Shown here piece by piece: positions 1-12,093 of a stretch of 64,000 nucleotides of DNA. The translations under genes were made by a program, and so were the position numbers. The DNA comes from Calliopsis andreniformis. Lineage: Eukaryota > Arthropoda > Insecta > Hymenoptera > Andrenidae. The stretch lies in the NCBI RefSeq assembly GCF_051401765.1, contig NC_135071.1, forward strand, positions 14,362,961 through 14,426,960, given 5' to 3'. The notes beneath the pieces are model-generated. The model was given only the letters and a program-made list of their open reading frames with translations, did no database searches and had not been told where the DNA came from. The stretch's first letter is position 1, and every line of letters starts with the position of its first letter.

Positions 1-561
1 ATAACTTTTTATTTTTAGCTAATGTTAGGCCTACGCAAAAGTCTTCATCGTTTCTAGAATGATGTCACTAAAGGTGATGATAGATTACTTTTTCTTTTAA
101 TCCTAATGAAATTAAATAATTGATACACTGGAGCTGTTCAGGTGAAATTGGGAAAGTATTACAATATTCGTATGAATCTGGTTCCTTATAATTGAAAATG
201 TAGAATTTAGGAGGAGTGTAGAATGAGGAGTGTAGATGAGATTACAATATCTCTAAGAAACATTATTATTTATGAAAAGAATGATTTAATGATTGTAGAA
301 GTTAAACCTTCCTTTTATTAGGCTTTAGCTTTAGATTCATCTGAGTCTTAGTTTCTAAAATTAGTCTAGTTTTTATTGTGATAGAAAAAATTGCAAGTGA
401 AATTCCATTTCATTGATAATAATATAATAAAATAAATTCAATTTTTATTATGACCGTAATAATGTTTATAAATGCATGCTATACTTTCTGTTTTAGGAAT
501 GAATATTTATTTTATTTAAGATATTCTAAGATAAATATTGCGAGTTTGTGGCTTGCAAAAA
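1..561. other. Upstream spacer, no gene seen
   Basis: AT-rich sequence before the AHSA1 start codon. I see no sustained reading frame with coding character. The last part must contain the AHSA1 promoter and 5' UTR, but no TATA box or initiator stands out. Confidence 0.5.
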
Positions 562-2785
562 ATGGCAAAGTGGGGTGAAGGAGATCCAAGGTGGATAGTT
601 GAAGAAAGACCAGATGCTACCAATGTTAACAACTGGCACTGGTATGATGATTTATTTATATATTAATTTCCATGCATTTTGATAATTTAAAACGCTATGT
701 CAATTTGGCATTTTTTGTCAGTTCTAAAAGTTGTCTGTTATGATTTCAAACTAATAAATTAATATCTTTCAAGGACGGAAAAGAATGCCTGCATCTGGTC
801 TCAGGAAAAACTGAAGGAATTATTTACAAACCTGAAAATAGAAGAGGATAATAGTTCGTATTTATTTTATAATATACATACATGTAACTAAATTTTATAT
901 ACGAAAACATGATTAATAAAATATTGTTTATTTTCAGTTTCATGTACAGTAACAGAAGTAGAAAAATGTGAAGGTGAGGCAACGGCAAACAATCGAAAAG
1001 GTAAATTAATCTTCTTCTATGAATGGAATCTTGTTTTAAAGTGGGAATCTAGTGGGAAATCTACTAAGAAGATTGAGGGTAGAGTAAACATTCCAAACTT
1101 GTCAGAGGAGAATGATATTTCTGAAGTAGATGTAAGTAATATAGTTCAAAAGAACTTAATTATAACTTTTTTTTAAGTTTTTCTGTTTTGAATTGGTATC
1201 ATTAAAAAAAATTGTATAATTTTCAAGTAGAAAATGATTGTTTTACTTTTGTGTATTTAATTAATAAGGAATGTATCTTTATGTGTAGGTCGAATTCACT
1301 CTTCAAGACAGTACAGACGAGGGGGAAATGGTGAAACATTTTTTGCAAATGAAAGGAAAAGATGTTATAAGAGACAAGTTAAGAAAGTACGTTTCTTCTT
1401 TAAAAGAAGGTAAGTTTATATCGGAATGAGATATGTGAAGGAAATTCTCTTTGTCATTGCTGTAAAGATGAATTTCCTTTACTTTAAAATATGGGGTAAG
1501 TCAGTAAAAACTATTATCTAAAATAACTTATTATTTGTTCATTATATTAAAATACGTCTTTTTATCTCTGTTCTTTATCAGAATTCACAGTTGGAATGAT
1601 TTTACCTAAGAAAGATAGTCTAAAAGAGAATATCTCGAGTATCACTTCTGGATTTAATGCAAAAGTAAGTATAGAACCGATTTGTACATAGTGTATCGTT
1701 TACTAATTTAAGTTACTAATTCGAGAATTTTTTTATTCTATTTTTAGATGCAAATGAATTCGACAGTGGTATCACGTAATAATGACAAAGAATTAGGATG
1801 TAAAATTTCTACTACGACAATTAAACAGCAGCAAAAGTTCCAATGCAGGGCAGAGGAATTCTACAATGTTTTTACAACAGTCGAGGTACATTTTCGATTA
1901 ATTTTTGCATGTAAAATCGCTACCTTTTAAATAGCACGAAGATAACTTTAATCAAATTGTGAATATAAATACGTGGAAACGTAATTATTTTGTAGATGGT
2001 TCAAGCTTTCACGAAAGGACCGGTCAAACTCGAACCAAAACCGTCAGGGAAATTTGAATTATTTGGTGGTAATATACTCGGTGAATTCGTAGAAGTCACG
2101 CCTACAAAGATCGTGCAAAGATGGCGATGTAAACAATGGCCCAACGGTCATTTTAGCGATGTTACGATAGATATTGCAGAGAGAAGTGATCACACTGAAG
2201 TCAATCTAACACAGATAGGTGTACCTCGTAGGTAAGAACATTTTCTGTAACTTTATACTAATGGAGTAGGAATTCTCTGGGTTTGAATCTTGAATAGACA
2301 CTTTTCTTAAGTGAAAGACACTTCATGTTCTTTCGTCTATTTCAAACTTCTCATTTTGTGGACTTGATCCTTACCTACAGGATACAGAAATCCTGTGAAT
2401 CAGAAAGTATATTCTTAGTACCTGATGCAACTTGGTTTAAAATCGAACAATTGAAGATTTCTATTTTAAATATTTGAAAATTTAAAATCGCTCGTATTGG
2501 AGTAATAGTATTAGAGTTCCTGTATGACTCTGCTTTATGCTGGTATATAGTAATAAATTCTATAGCAATAAAATTCTATCAAATTCCACGCGTAAAACTT
2601 GATGCAGATGTATCGAAAAGGGAACTCGAACTCATTTTTTTAATCTTCATGAAAGTGTATTTCTAGTTCATGAAGTATAATTAAATGCGTTTGTTTACAG
2701 CGAAGAAGAATCCACAAAAGAGAATTGGGAAAGGTATTACTGGGACGCTATAAAACGTACATTTGGATTTGGTTGTTTCATGTGA
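562..2785 (+). CDS. AHSA1: Activator of Hsp90 ATPase (AHSA1/Aha1)
   Basis: Cytosolic co-chaperone that binds Hsp90 and stimulates its ATPase. Coding exons: 562-641, 774-853, 938-1131, 1289-1409, 1582-1664, 1748-1885, 1996-2231, 2701-2785. They sum to 1017 nt, or 338 aa, the same length as human AHA1. The N-terminus MAKWGEGDPRWIVEER and the following NNWHW are hallmarks of the Aha1 N-terminal domain. Exons 3-5 carry NNRKGKLIFFYEWNL and EFTVGMILP. The C-terminal AHSA1/START-like domain starts at about residue 190 with F..AEEFYNVFTTVEMVQAFTKGP and ends with WERYYWDAIKRTFGFG. Exon 2 must end at 853 with the unusual donor GTTCGT to keep the frame; the stronger-looking GTATTT at 858 breaks it. A polyadenylation signal AATAAA lies at 3071-3076. 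Confidence 0.95.
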
Positions 2786-4796
2786 TCTATGTATGTTTTA
2801 AATTTCGCTTGCTTACTGATAAGTAGAAAAATGATTAAACTCTTTGTCATAAATCGCCTCGCAAACCTTCTACGTACTAGCCGCATAATCAGCCACGTAC
2901 AAACTACTTCTTTATCCAATGCTAGTTAATACAAGTTATTCTTCTTTCTTTTCTTCTGTCCTTCCCCGTTTAGTACAGTGGATTATGTAAGCAGAACAAT
3001 CTGGTAACTGCTTAAAGGTAAACCAGGTATCACCAACGTGATGCTATTGTATTAATAATTGCATATGTGAAATAAATCATGATCATCATGAAATACTTAT
3101 ATATGACTTTTTTTTGTCATGTACCCATCACTTTTTATTCCAATACGAACGCTTCATCTTGCTTCAACTGAAACTGTTTTCAATTCTGTACCTCAAAGCC
3201 AGAGTAACCCAAGACCTCTTTTGTTATTTTTCAGGAGAACTGAAAAACAAATGCGACTACCTATTTATTAATATAATAGTTGAAGTAGTTTATATTATTA
3301 AATTTCTTTCACTTAAAACTTAACTTAATTAAAGTCTTATTAATCTAATAAAACGAAGAGAAGTACAAAATTGATGTATCATATTATTTTAGATGTTCTC
3401 AAGGTTTCAAGTTTGCCTTTTTTGAGAATATATTCAACTTTTTTTGGATTTTTGATTTATCGTTAGACCATTTTCATAATTACCGCCATAAATAGAGAAG
3501 TGTTCGTTCCCAGTATCGCCTCCAGATGGCAGCAGAGTATTAATTTTGTTTACCCTCAATTGTTTGCATTTAAAGTTGCATTTATCCCTTTCTTTCGCAA
3601 TAAATAAACAATTCAACACCCCTTTTAACACCCCTGTACCCCCAGATGATTAATAAGTGAATAAATAAATAAGTTTTTCAATTCAATAAGTGGTTATAGT
3701 GTCTCAGTGTTCATAAGTGAAAAAATGTTCAAACTGTTCTTGTAATAAATACACAATTTCTGATAAATCTTTCTTCTAGTGTTAATAAATTGTAATGTAA
3801 GAGAATTACGTCAGTAGCATCAGTAACACAGTCGAGGTATGTACTGACTTATTTCCTCTACATGTGTAATGTATGTTGAGTCAGAATCCAGTGAGCTTAG
3901 TGTACTACTTAATTGTTAGTCAGAGGCTCTTCCATGTTTATCATCGATCGTATGTCCTTTAGATCCTAGCAAGTGCAAACTTTTTTAAACAAATATACTT
4001 TTAAAGCTTGAAAATCATAAATTTCATTCACCAAACATGGAAACTATCATCAGAGAATATTAACTGACCTAAAAAACTAATCTAATAGTCTCCAGTTTTA
4101 CGGATTTTTCTTAATTACGAAAGACAAATTGGAGTTAATCAGCATGAAGGTGGAGTAACTGCAATTAAAATTCCTTTTACCGTTTCGTAACGTTCATCAC
4201 GAAAATATTAGTTGCCAGGCGAATGAGAAGCTCCGTTATATATCATTCTCACAGATTTGGCTTGATAAACTTAATGGCGCATCCAAAGGCGGATTTAGGC
4301 GCCATTATAAGAGAATATTACGCTGTAGGTCATTTTTCAACTAATGTTTTATTTGAATATATAAGAAAATATGAAATTATGACATATCGAAAACAAAATT
4401 GTTTTCCGAGAAATGTTAAAATTTCATGTTCTTCCTGAGGGCACTTTATGCGTTTACAGTAATACACTCTATTCTATCGCAGCCTGTATCGACCTTACAA
4501 ATTTTAATGTTTCAAATTTCCCTGGTTTCGACTGTAGCCACTGCTACTTAAACAAATGAGTCACTGAACCAATAAGTCTCCTTATTTCATCGGTATCGCA
4601 TTTGGCGTCACTTTGGCGGACAGTAGCGGATAGGTTCCATCCTTGTTGCGATCCAACGTTCCTTATCCTCCACGTCATCAGCCAAATTTACGTCACCACC
4701 CCACAGTTCTTTCTCTGTTCCCTTTATATTGTTCCTTCTTTAACGCTGCGGCTAGTAACCGCGTTGGTCTCTTCGCGAGTGGTAGTCATCCTCTAG
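2786..4796. other. AHSA1 3' UTR and intergenic spacer
   Basis: Begins with the AHSA1 3' UTR (AATAAA at 3071). The rest is AT-rich with only short chance ORFs. The last 200 bases before 4797 are less AT-rich and probably hold the annexin promoter. Confidence 0.5.
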
Positions 4797-4855
4797 TCAG
4801 TTTTTGACAGAGAAATCAGAATTGTGATCTGGCAGTGCATCGGTGCAGAGAAAAG
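4797..4855 (+). promoter_or_regulatory. Candidate annexin start site and noncoding first exon
   Basis: The annexin start codon sits 12 bases after a splice acceptor (exon start 8677), so an upstream noncoding exon must exist. The best candidate begins at an initiator-like TCAGTTTTT around 4797 and ends at 4855 before the donor GTAATG. This is inferred from consensus only; other donors in 4.8-8.6 kb are possible. Confidence 0.35.
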
Positions 4856-7800
4856 GTAATGTCTCGTCGAAAATCTTTTAGTATACATGTTCTGGTTCGT
4901 ATCAGAAGTGACATAATCGGCGAACCTTTAAATTAGTGGGAATAAATTGTCAGTTTTTTTTTAAATTTAAAATGCCAGTCGAGTTAACAAAACAGAATTT
5001 CATTATCAAAGCCAAACGTATGTTCTTGACATCCTTTATCTGAATGCATTATTCCTGTTAGGTTGCTGACCTAGTCGACGAGATAGTTTACGGTACTTTT
5101 GACGTGTGTTATGATAACGAAAAGTTACACTTCTTTACACTTCTCTTTTTTTACACTTCTCTGTCTCAAGAAAAAGAACACATTTGTCATCGATACAGTT
5201 TAAAATATTAGGTCATCCATAAGTAGTAATTAGACTGCAGATTTTTATGCATTTATGGAAATTTGAAACGTGTACAAAATTATAGAATGCATAGAATATT
5301 CGAAAACATTAAAAGTATGAGAAATAGAATGGAAATTATAATATTTGAAGGATGAAGCAAATTTTTGTTTAGGTTCCATTTTTTTAATTGACTTTATTAA
5401 AGTGTGTAGTAATAATGGTTTCTTGTTTTACATTTTACTTCAAAAAGTAGAGAATCTTTTGGGAAGCGAGGGGAGAGGGCTGTATTATAATTGGAGCATA
5501 ATTATTGATGATTATATATAAATGTTATTCTCTTCATGCTGAAATTGTGAAATATGTACGTATATTATTTCTCGCGACATAGTCAAAACATGCTATCTGC
5601 TATTCGTAAGAAGAAATATATTGTTTAACTAAATATATTATTGTTTAACTAAAGAACATCCCGACAGTTCGTGATCTTACTGTCAGTGTTTTATTTCAGT
5701 TTTAGTCATGATAGCGTGGCATAATAAATTAGTCGTTAATCAGTAAAGATCACGCGATGTTGGAACAATTATAAAAAGATAACCAAGCATCACCTTGAAA
5801 TATCTTTACCCATGTACTTTCTCTACATTGCACCTTGATGTTCATTACTAATGGAACAAATATTTACGGTCATGCTATGGTTTACAGTTTACACAATACA
5901 TTTCCAGATAGCCAGCGACGTCTCGAAGACGTCTATTTTATGTCCATTTTATGCCTGAAGATCGTACGACATAATTTAGATATTTTAAAAATGTTCGACA
6001 GCGTACGTCTTAAAGACTTCCAAAATTTACATCCATAAGACATCTTAAAGACACACCACATGAACGTCTTAATATTTTATACATTTTGGCGTCTTAAAGA
6101 CGTCTATTTTTCGTCTAAACGTCTTACAGACGTAATCTGTACGTCTTTTAAGACGTTCCAGGGACATACTACTTCGTAACTTCAGACATTTCAACCTTTG
6201 AGCATCTTTAAGACTTTACTGGACGTCTTGAAGACGTTCTTAAAGCGTATCTGTGCTATATGAGGCAGTTAATACTAGGATACAGTTGAAAAATTTTACA
6301 CACGATTTATGCATAAAGACATGAATGAACATTTAAAATTGATCTGTGAATCATATATTTAATTGTGTTGCTTCGTGTGAGCGTTCTTTCTTTGTCCCCA
6401 CCAATTCTGCAAAGAACTGTGGCCGACTGTGACGGCAGACAGTTCGTTCGCTTCAGTCGGTTACCAGAACTGTGCAGAACCGGTACCGGTACGACAAAGC
6501 GATTGGAAACTGTTACCGCTTCGCAGAAGGTAAAAACCACACCCTGTATGCTTGAATCTGTATGCTTGTTTATGTTCGATACGATCTTTGGAACTTCAAT
6601 ACAATAAAAATTATATAAGATGTGTGTAAGAACACACGAGCCACTTATACGTCAAATTCATTGACTCCATAAAACAGAAATATTTATATTTTAAATATGA
6701 AAGGTTGAAGATCGACCAGGTGCTTCGGTACTAGAATTTTAAGGAATTCAAAAAATGGAGTTAATCGCTTTGAATGGTTCATGTGTAGCTACAAGATTAA
6801 TCTATTGAGGAATTTGTTCAAGGTCAAGCAGAATAATTGTATTCTATTTAGACTATTTTATGACGTTGACTAGAGTGGTACGAACAGTATTTATGACTTA
6901 GGCTAGAAGAATTGGATTTTATTTTTGTCTGTAGCAAACAGTAGGGACTTTTTCTAGGGAATCTATATTCTGGAGAGTTTTCATTGTGTTTTTTGTAATT
7001 ATGAATTTAGGAGAGGGTAAGTGTGTATGTATATGTGCTAGTTTATTTCGAGAGATTAATTTCTATTCGAGATGACAGCGTTGAGGCATCGATTCTCGAA
7101 AGTATAACGCGTCAAATAGTGAGATCATCGCTGATCTAACGATTCATAGTGACGTGAAGGTAGACATTGCGCATATAAATATGTGGCTATTGAAAATCTT
7201 TGTATTCTGTTACTTTAGGATTTTATTTCGTTTGAAATTGGGAAGCTTGTATCGTATACTAACATTTTCAAGGTCAGATAGATGTATGAATTCTATATGA
7301 GTATAGGTATAGGTATATGTACTTAAATTGTAGTTTGTTGTGGGTAAATTATAAATAGCGTGACCAATGTTACGCTTCGTAATATAAATCTCAATGGGAG
7401 TTTGGTATGTACTATTCTTTCCATTGATAGAAGAGGACACTTCTACGTTAGCTAAAATAGCTTATTTTCTCGAATGCCGATGAATGGGAGCGTCTCTGGA
7501 TCGATCGTGTCTTTTGGCAAGACACTGCGTCGTCGTCGTGTCTATTGCGTATAATAGTAAATACATACGTCTCATTTTTTAAGTATTGTACGCTGAAATC
7601 GTGCCATTTTTCAATAACATAGTTTCATTGAACAGTTTTTGAATACTCTAGTAATTAGCACTAAGTAAACACTGTGCAAAGCTATATTTATACTCCTGAA
7701 GACTATAGACGCAATAGCATCATGAGGTCTCAAGGTCACTCACGCAAAGGTCACTCGTTTTTAAGTTTATTAAAAATAAGAGTCGACATTTCTGTAATAC

Positions 7801-8676
7801 CTCACTTTAGTAAAACAAAAATAACGCAATGTTGGTAGATATATTTTACATTTAAAAAAAAACGTATGAAAATAAATCAATTTACGTTTAAATTTATAAA
7901 AAGTAATAACTGAATTTTTGCACAGTTAAGATAAACGTATCTCTTGTATCAAGAGACTGGGGAAAAACGAGATATATTTTAAGGAATTTGACTATAGTAG
8001 GTGCTTTGTTAAATTGTTTGTAAGGAGTAAGGTTTTAAAATGTGACCCCATAGAGAAAGAGTCTCCAATTTGCGCCTAATGCACTTTATGGTAAATACAG
8101 TCCTGGTACCGTGTAGGGATGTAGGGATAATTGAAAATAAGTACCTACAGGCATAGGTAAGTAAGTACGTATGTTATAAGACCGGATATACATATTACAT
8201 AAATGATCTTTATCATGCTAGTATGAATCATAAAGCAATGCCTGCACTTGTCGAGATGAAACAGACACCAGGCTAGTGTACGTGCGTATACATATAATTA
8301 TCTGACGCTTTCCAATGACTCATGCATTCTTTAAGATTTACTGGAGAAGTGATTAAACAGACGGAGAGAAAAAATAGTGTATATCTATGTGATTAAAAAA
8401 CGATATTTAAAAACTTTCCTCCGCGAATTTAGTTACATTAATGATACTAAAATGAGCTTAGAATATTATTATAAAATACCTACGATTTTTCATACGCACG
8501 AATATCTATACTCCTGAATCTTGTTGTTACTTAAATGTAAATGAAATTTAGGACAAACTGAATACTTTTTAAATGTACCTTTTTCGCTATTTCCAAGTCA
8601 AAAGATTCAAAGTTTCAAGTAAACAAAGGAATATATGAACACATAAATATATTACAATATATATTGTATTTTGCAG
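4856..8676. other. Probable first intron of the annexin gene
   Basis: About 3.8 kb without a recognisable coding region. It holds the AAGACGTCTT palindrome cluster at 5916-6243. The ORFs at 6307-6607 on both strands overlap each other and have no protein-like features. Confidence 0.4.
5916..6243. repeat. Cluster of AAGACGTCTT-type palindromes
   Basis: Within about 330 bases the words GTCTT and AAGAC recur many times, often joined as the palindromes GTCTTAAAGAC, GTCTTTTAAGAC or CGTCTCGAAGACGTC. Spacing is irregular, so this is a degenerate minisatellite or a palindrome-rich mobile element rather than a simple tandem array. Confidence 0.6.
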
Positions 8677-8688
8677 ATAGTCTGAACA

Positions 8689-11600
8689 ATGTCTCCCAAT
8701 CAGTACGCTCACATACAGGTAATTATCACAATTTCTTGCTTTTCTATGCTCTTTCTGTACTTATCTCATTGTTTTCAACTAAATAGTCAAGTTGTAAAAC
8801 TAATTCCATTATAATAAAACATTTCTATGCTCTCTTATTTTTATTATCATGAAACAAAAATTTCATAATATCCTATGATTTCAGTGCACCCCCACGGTGT
8901 ACCCTGCCGACCCCTTCAACGCAGAAGAGGATGCGGCACTCCTTCGAAAAGCCATGAAGGGCTTTGGCACCGATGAACAGACCATCATCGACGTGCTCGC
9001 CCATCGTGGCATCGTACAGCGACTCGAAATCGCTGATAAGTTCAAAACCATGTACGGAAAGGATCTGATATCCGAATTGAAATCAGAACTCGGGGGCAAC
9101 TTCGAGAAGGCTATCTTAGCCCTGATGACACCTTTACCAGAATTCTACGCTAAGGAACTTCATGAAGCGATTTCTGGAATGGGCACCGACGAAGGTGCCC
9201 TCGTCGAGGTGTTGGCATCCCTTAGCAATTATGGTATTAAGACTATATCTGCTGTCTATAAGGACTGTAAGTATTATAGTAGTAATTAAGAACGCGAGTC
9301 GCTCAGAGACTGAAGTGATTAACTTCACATTTTGGAATTTTTAGAATTTAACGCCACAACACTTGATTAATGAAAATAACTTTTTATACACTTTGGTAGT
9401 GTTTTCTTACACGAAGGATTTGTTTTGTAGTGTAGTGTCTCTTTAGAAAAGAGAACTCAGTAAAAAGAGACCCAGGTGTATTTAAAACAAGTATTAATAT
9501 ATGTTTTCGTTTTGTGGAGTTAATCAATTTGGCAAATGAGTGGCTATGTATTAAATGTATTTATATTAAACGATGTTAATATTTAAGTATGTGTCTGCTT
9601 GCAGTGTATGAGAAAGACTTGGAGGAAGACTTAAAAAGCGATACTTCCGGTCACTTTAAGAGGCTTCTAGTTTCTCTGTCTTGTGTAAGTAGACTTTCGT
9701 GTAAGAACTTTTAATTTGTTTATAGAGAATTGCTTTTTCTATAATCAAATTTGTGTAATAATGTTAAAGGCTAATAGAAACGAGAATCACGAAGTAGACG
9801 AGGCAGCTGCTATCCAGGATGCTGAAAGGCTACTAGAAGCTGGTGAGGGTCAGTGGGGAACAGATGAAAGCACATTTAATGCTATTCTCATTACTAAAAG
9901 CTACCCCCAATTGCGAAGAATCTTCCAAGAATACGAACGTCTTTCTGGAAACAGTCTGGAAGATGCTATCAAAAGAGAATTCTCAGGTGCTCTAGAAGAC
10001 GGTTATCTTGCAGTTGGTAAGAAATTTTCATATTTTATTCACAATATATGTATACTATAATTGAATCGGTGAGTTGAAGAGTAATACAAATCCAAAAATC
10101 ACATTTTACATTTTTACAGTTTGCATACCTAGACTCCAGAGCCAGAGTGTATTAATTCCATTTGTTTTCTATCTGACTCAATACATTTTGGCTCTAGGGC
10201 TCAGATATAGTTTTAAGATTATTTGAAAATAATTTGAATATTTTGAACATTATTTCGGTACAGTTTAAAAAGTAATGTAGATTTTTGACCTAAATCTTCG
10301 TTAATTCCTTTCAGTGAAGTGTGCGCGAGATAAGACCGCGTACTTTGCTGAGCGACTTTACAAGGCGATGCGTGGATTAGGTACAGATGATTCAACATTG
10401 ATACGCATAGTTGTGGCCCGTTCCGAAATTGATCTAGGGGATATTAAAGAGGCCTATCAAAGAATCTACGGCCAATCGCTCGCAGGCGACATCGACGTAA
10501 GTTGAAAACGTTTTTGTGATACCGTCACTTTTATTTTTACTTGATCGAACAAAAAAAGATTGGAGCAGAGTTTGATTAACTGAAAATAAGTACTTGACAA
10601 ATTTCAAATGAATGGACAGCATATTCGACAACAGGTGTCAGAAATGTTCAGAGATGATTTTATATACTAAAACAGGAGGAGAATCAAAAATAATAACAAA
10701 ATTGCATTGGAAGCCTCGTTATTAACAACATTTGCGCCAGCGATTGTCGTAATTTTATTTCGTAGTTAGCTTCTGGGTCACGTAGCAACATGGTTGAGAA
10801 ACCCTGGCCTAAAGTTCGCAGAAAATGTATCTGACACAAGGATTTATTCTACTGCCGGAGCGCATTAGCCAGGTCAGGCGCAGGGATGTCAGTAGAATAA
10901 GTCAAGTCATGCACATTTCACGCGCACTTTAACATTTAATAACTTGGAAACTAAGTTATACTCGACCATAATTTCGTTATTCTTGATTTTCATCTTATCT
11001 TAACGTCTAGAATCGTCCATTAAAAATTCTTTCACTCGTCGTCGAATATCCTGAGTAATATTATAGATTATAATATCAAAGCTCGGTATCTTCTTTAACC
11101 TGTACGATCAAAAGTTAACGTTTTACAGAAACGAGCAACGTACATACTTACTCTCATCGTATTAACAGTGCACATTATGTAATATGAACGCATTGCTGTA
11201 GACATTTGCCGTAACTTTCCCTAAATTTCAGGATGACTGCTCAGGAGACTACAAGAGACTCTTGCTTGCCCTACTTGGATGAAAGCATTTCATGTTCAAC
11301 AACCTCTTTTGTTTCGATATCATACTTTAATGTCAAAGACAATTCTCCTGCGATAATTCGCAATGCTAATTCGATCATCTAAATAGTACTCGATAATTAA
11401 TGGTGATTATGGTGTTTTGCGTGTTTGTTTGTTTATTTAACGTTGTTGATGATTCTGTTACAATGATTCTATTGCAGATGCGCTTCATTTACACTGATAT
11501 AAGTTATACCTAGTCCCTGCGAAAAGGAACGAACAAAATATATATTAATAATCATCCTATTATTATTAAAAAAAAAAGATCATCAAGATTTGTTTTGTTT

Positions 11601-12093
11601 ATTAATATGACCAACCACAAATCAACGAACTAATTGCACTAATTATGTAATCGCTTTTTGAATGTGCGTGCATGCATCCTGACACTATTTATACACAAAA
11701 AAAACAGTATTATTATCGTTCTCTTAGCATTAACATCGCTTTAATTTTTCCCACATTCTATTTGCATTTACAGAGCGACTGCGGCGAAGATTTTAAGCGG
11801 CTTCTGATCGCACTTTTGAATTAGTGACACACTGATGGAAGCCAGTGTATACGCATATGCATATGTACTTTATTTAAGAAATACAAACTTCCCAGGGCAT
11901 CTCTAACATATAAAATGTCAATAATACGCATCTCACATAACTGTAATATTTACATTTCTTTTGTAATAAACTCGCACGCCCTTGAAATGACCTCTTTGTC
12001 GTGAAACGGTAAAACGAGAACACCTGTGTCCTTTTTTTACAGAGCGATTGCACCGCAGAGTGGAAAAGACTTCTGATTGCGATGCTGAATTAA
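8689..12093 (+). CDS. AnxB9: Annexin B9-like calcium/phospholipid-binding protein
   Basis: Calcium-dependent binding of acidic phospholipids at the cytosolic face of membranes. Coding exons: 8689-8718, 8885-9266, 9605-9684, 9770-10016, 10315-10496, then one of three 51-nt last exons (11232-11282, 11774-11824, 12043-12093). Each isoform is 323 aa, normal for a four-repeat annexin. All four repeats show the type-II calcium loop core: [30 protein letters not shown] and [10 protein letters not shown]. The short N-terminus ([10 protein letters not shown]) and the alternative C-termini match the insect annexin IX/B9 type. The start is set by the first ATG after an acceptor at 8676/8677. Exon 2 has noticeably more G+C than its surroundings. 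AATAAA signals follow the second (11965) and third (12214) last exons. Confidence 0.95.
10063..10250. repeat. Partial copy of the AATCGGTGA repeat
   Basis: In annexin intron 4. It starts GAATCGGTGAGTTGAAGAG and matches, in degenerate form, one arm and the interior of the inverted-repeat element at 24333-24538 (shared TTTGTTTTCTAT, CTCAATACA-like and CTCAGAT-like words). The second terminal repeat is missing or decayed. Confidence 0.55.
10617..11053. mobile_element. Palindromic TA-type element, copy 1
   Basis: Lies in the annexin intron before the alternative last exons. Left end CAGCATATTCGACAACAGG, right end CGTCGTCGAATATCCTG: imperfect terminal inverted repeats. The middle holds TTATTCTACTGCC...CAGTAGAATAA, which can form a hairpin, as in the copies at 15963 and 53968. 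No transposase frame, so it is a non-autonomous element. Flanking TA is not clear in this copy. Confidence 0.65.
11232..12093 (+). other. AnxB9: Three alternative last exons of the annexin gene
   Basis: Three separate acceptor-preceded exons each encode 16 residues plus stop: [32 protein letters not shown] and [16 protein letters not shown]. All are 51 nt, enter in phase 0 from the donor at 10496, and encode the last helix of annexin repeat 4. They are clearly exon duplicates with substitutions concentrated just before the KRLL core. Alternative annexin C-termini are known in flies and moths, so this is probably a conserved arrangement. Confidence 0.9.

Noticed and set aside
6307..6607. Overlapping 77- and 80-codon ORFs on both strands
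   Set aside because: Antiparallel overlap in a locally G+C-richer stretch; no coding signature.
7505..7545. Hairpin GTGTCTTTTGGCAAGACAC with a miR-31-like seed GGCAAGA
   Set aside because: The stem is only 7 bp with a 5-nt loop and the rest does not match miR-31; too short for a microRNA precursor.
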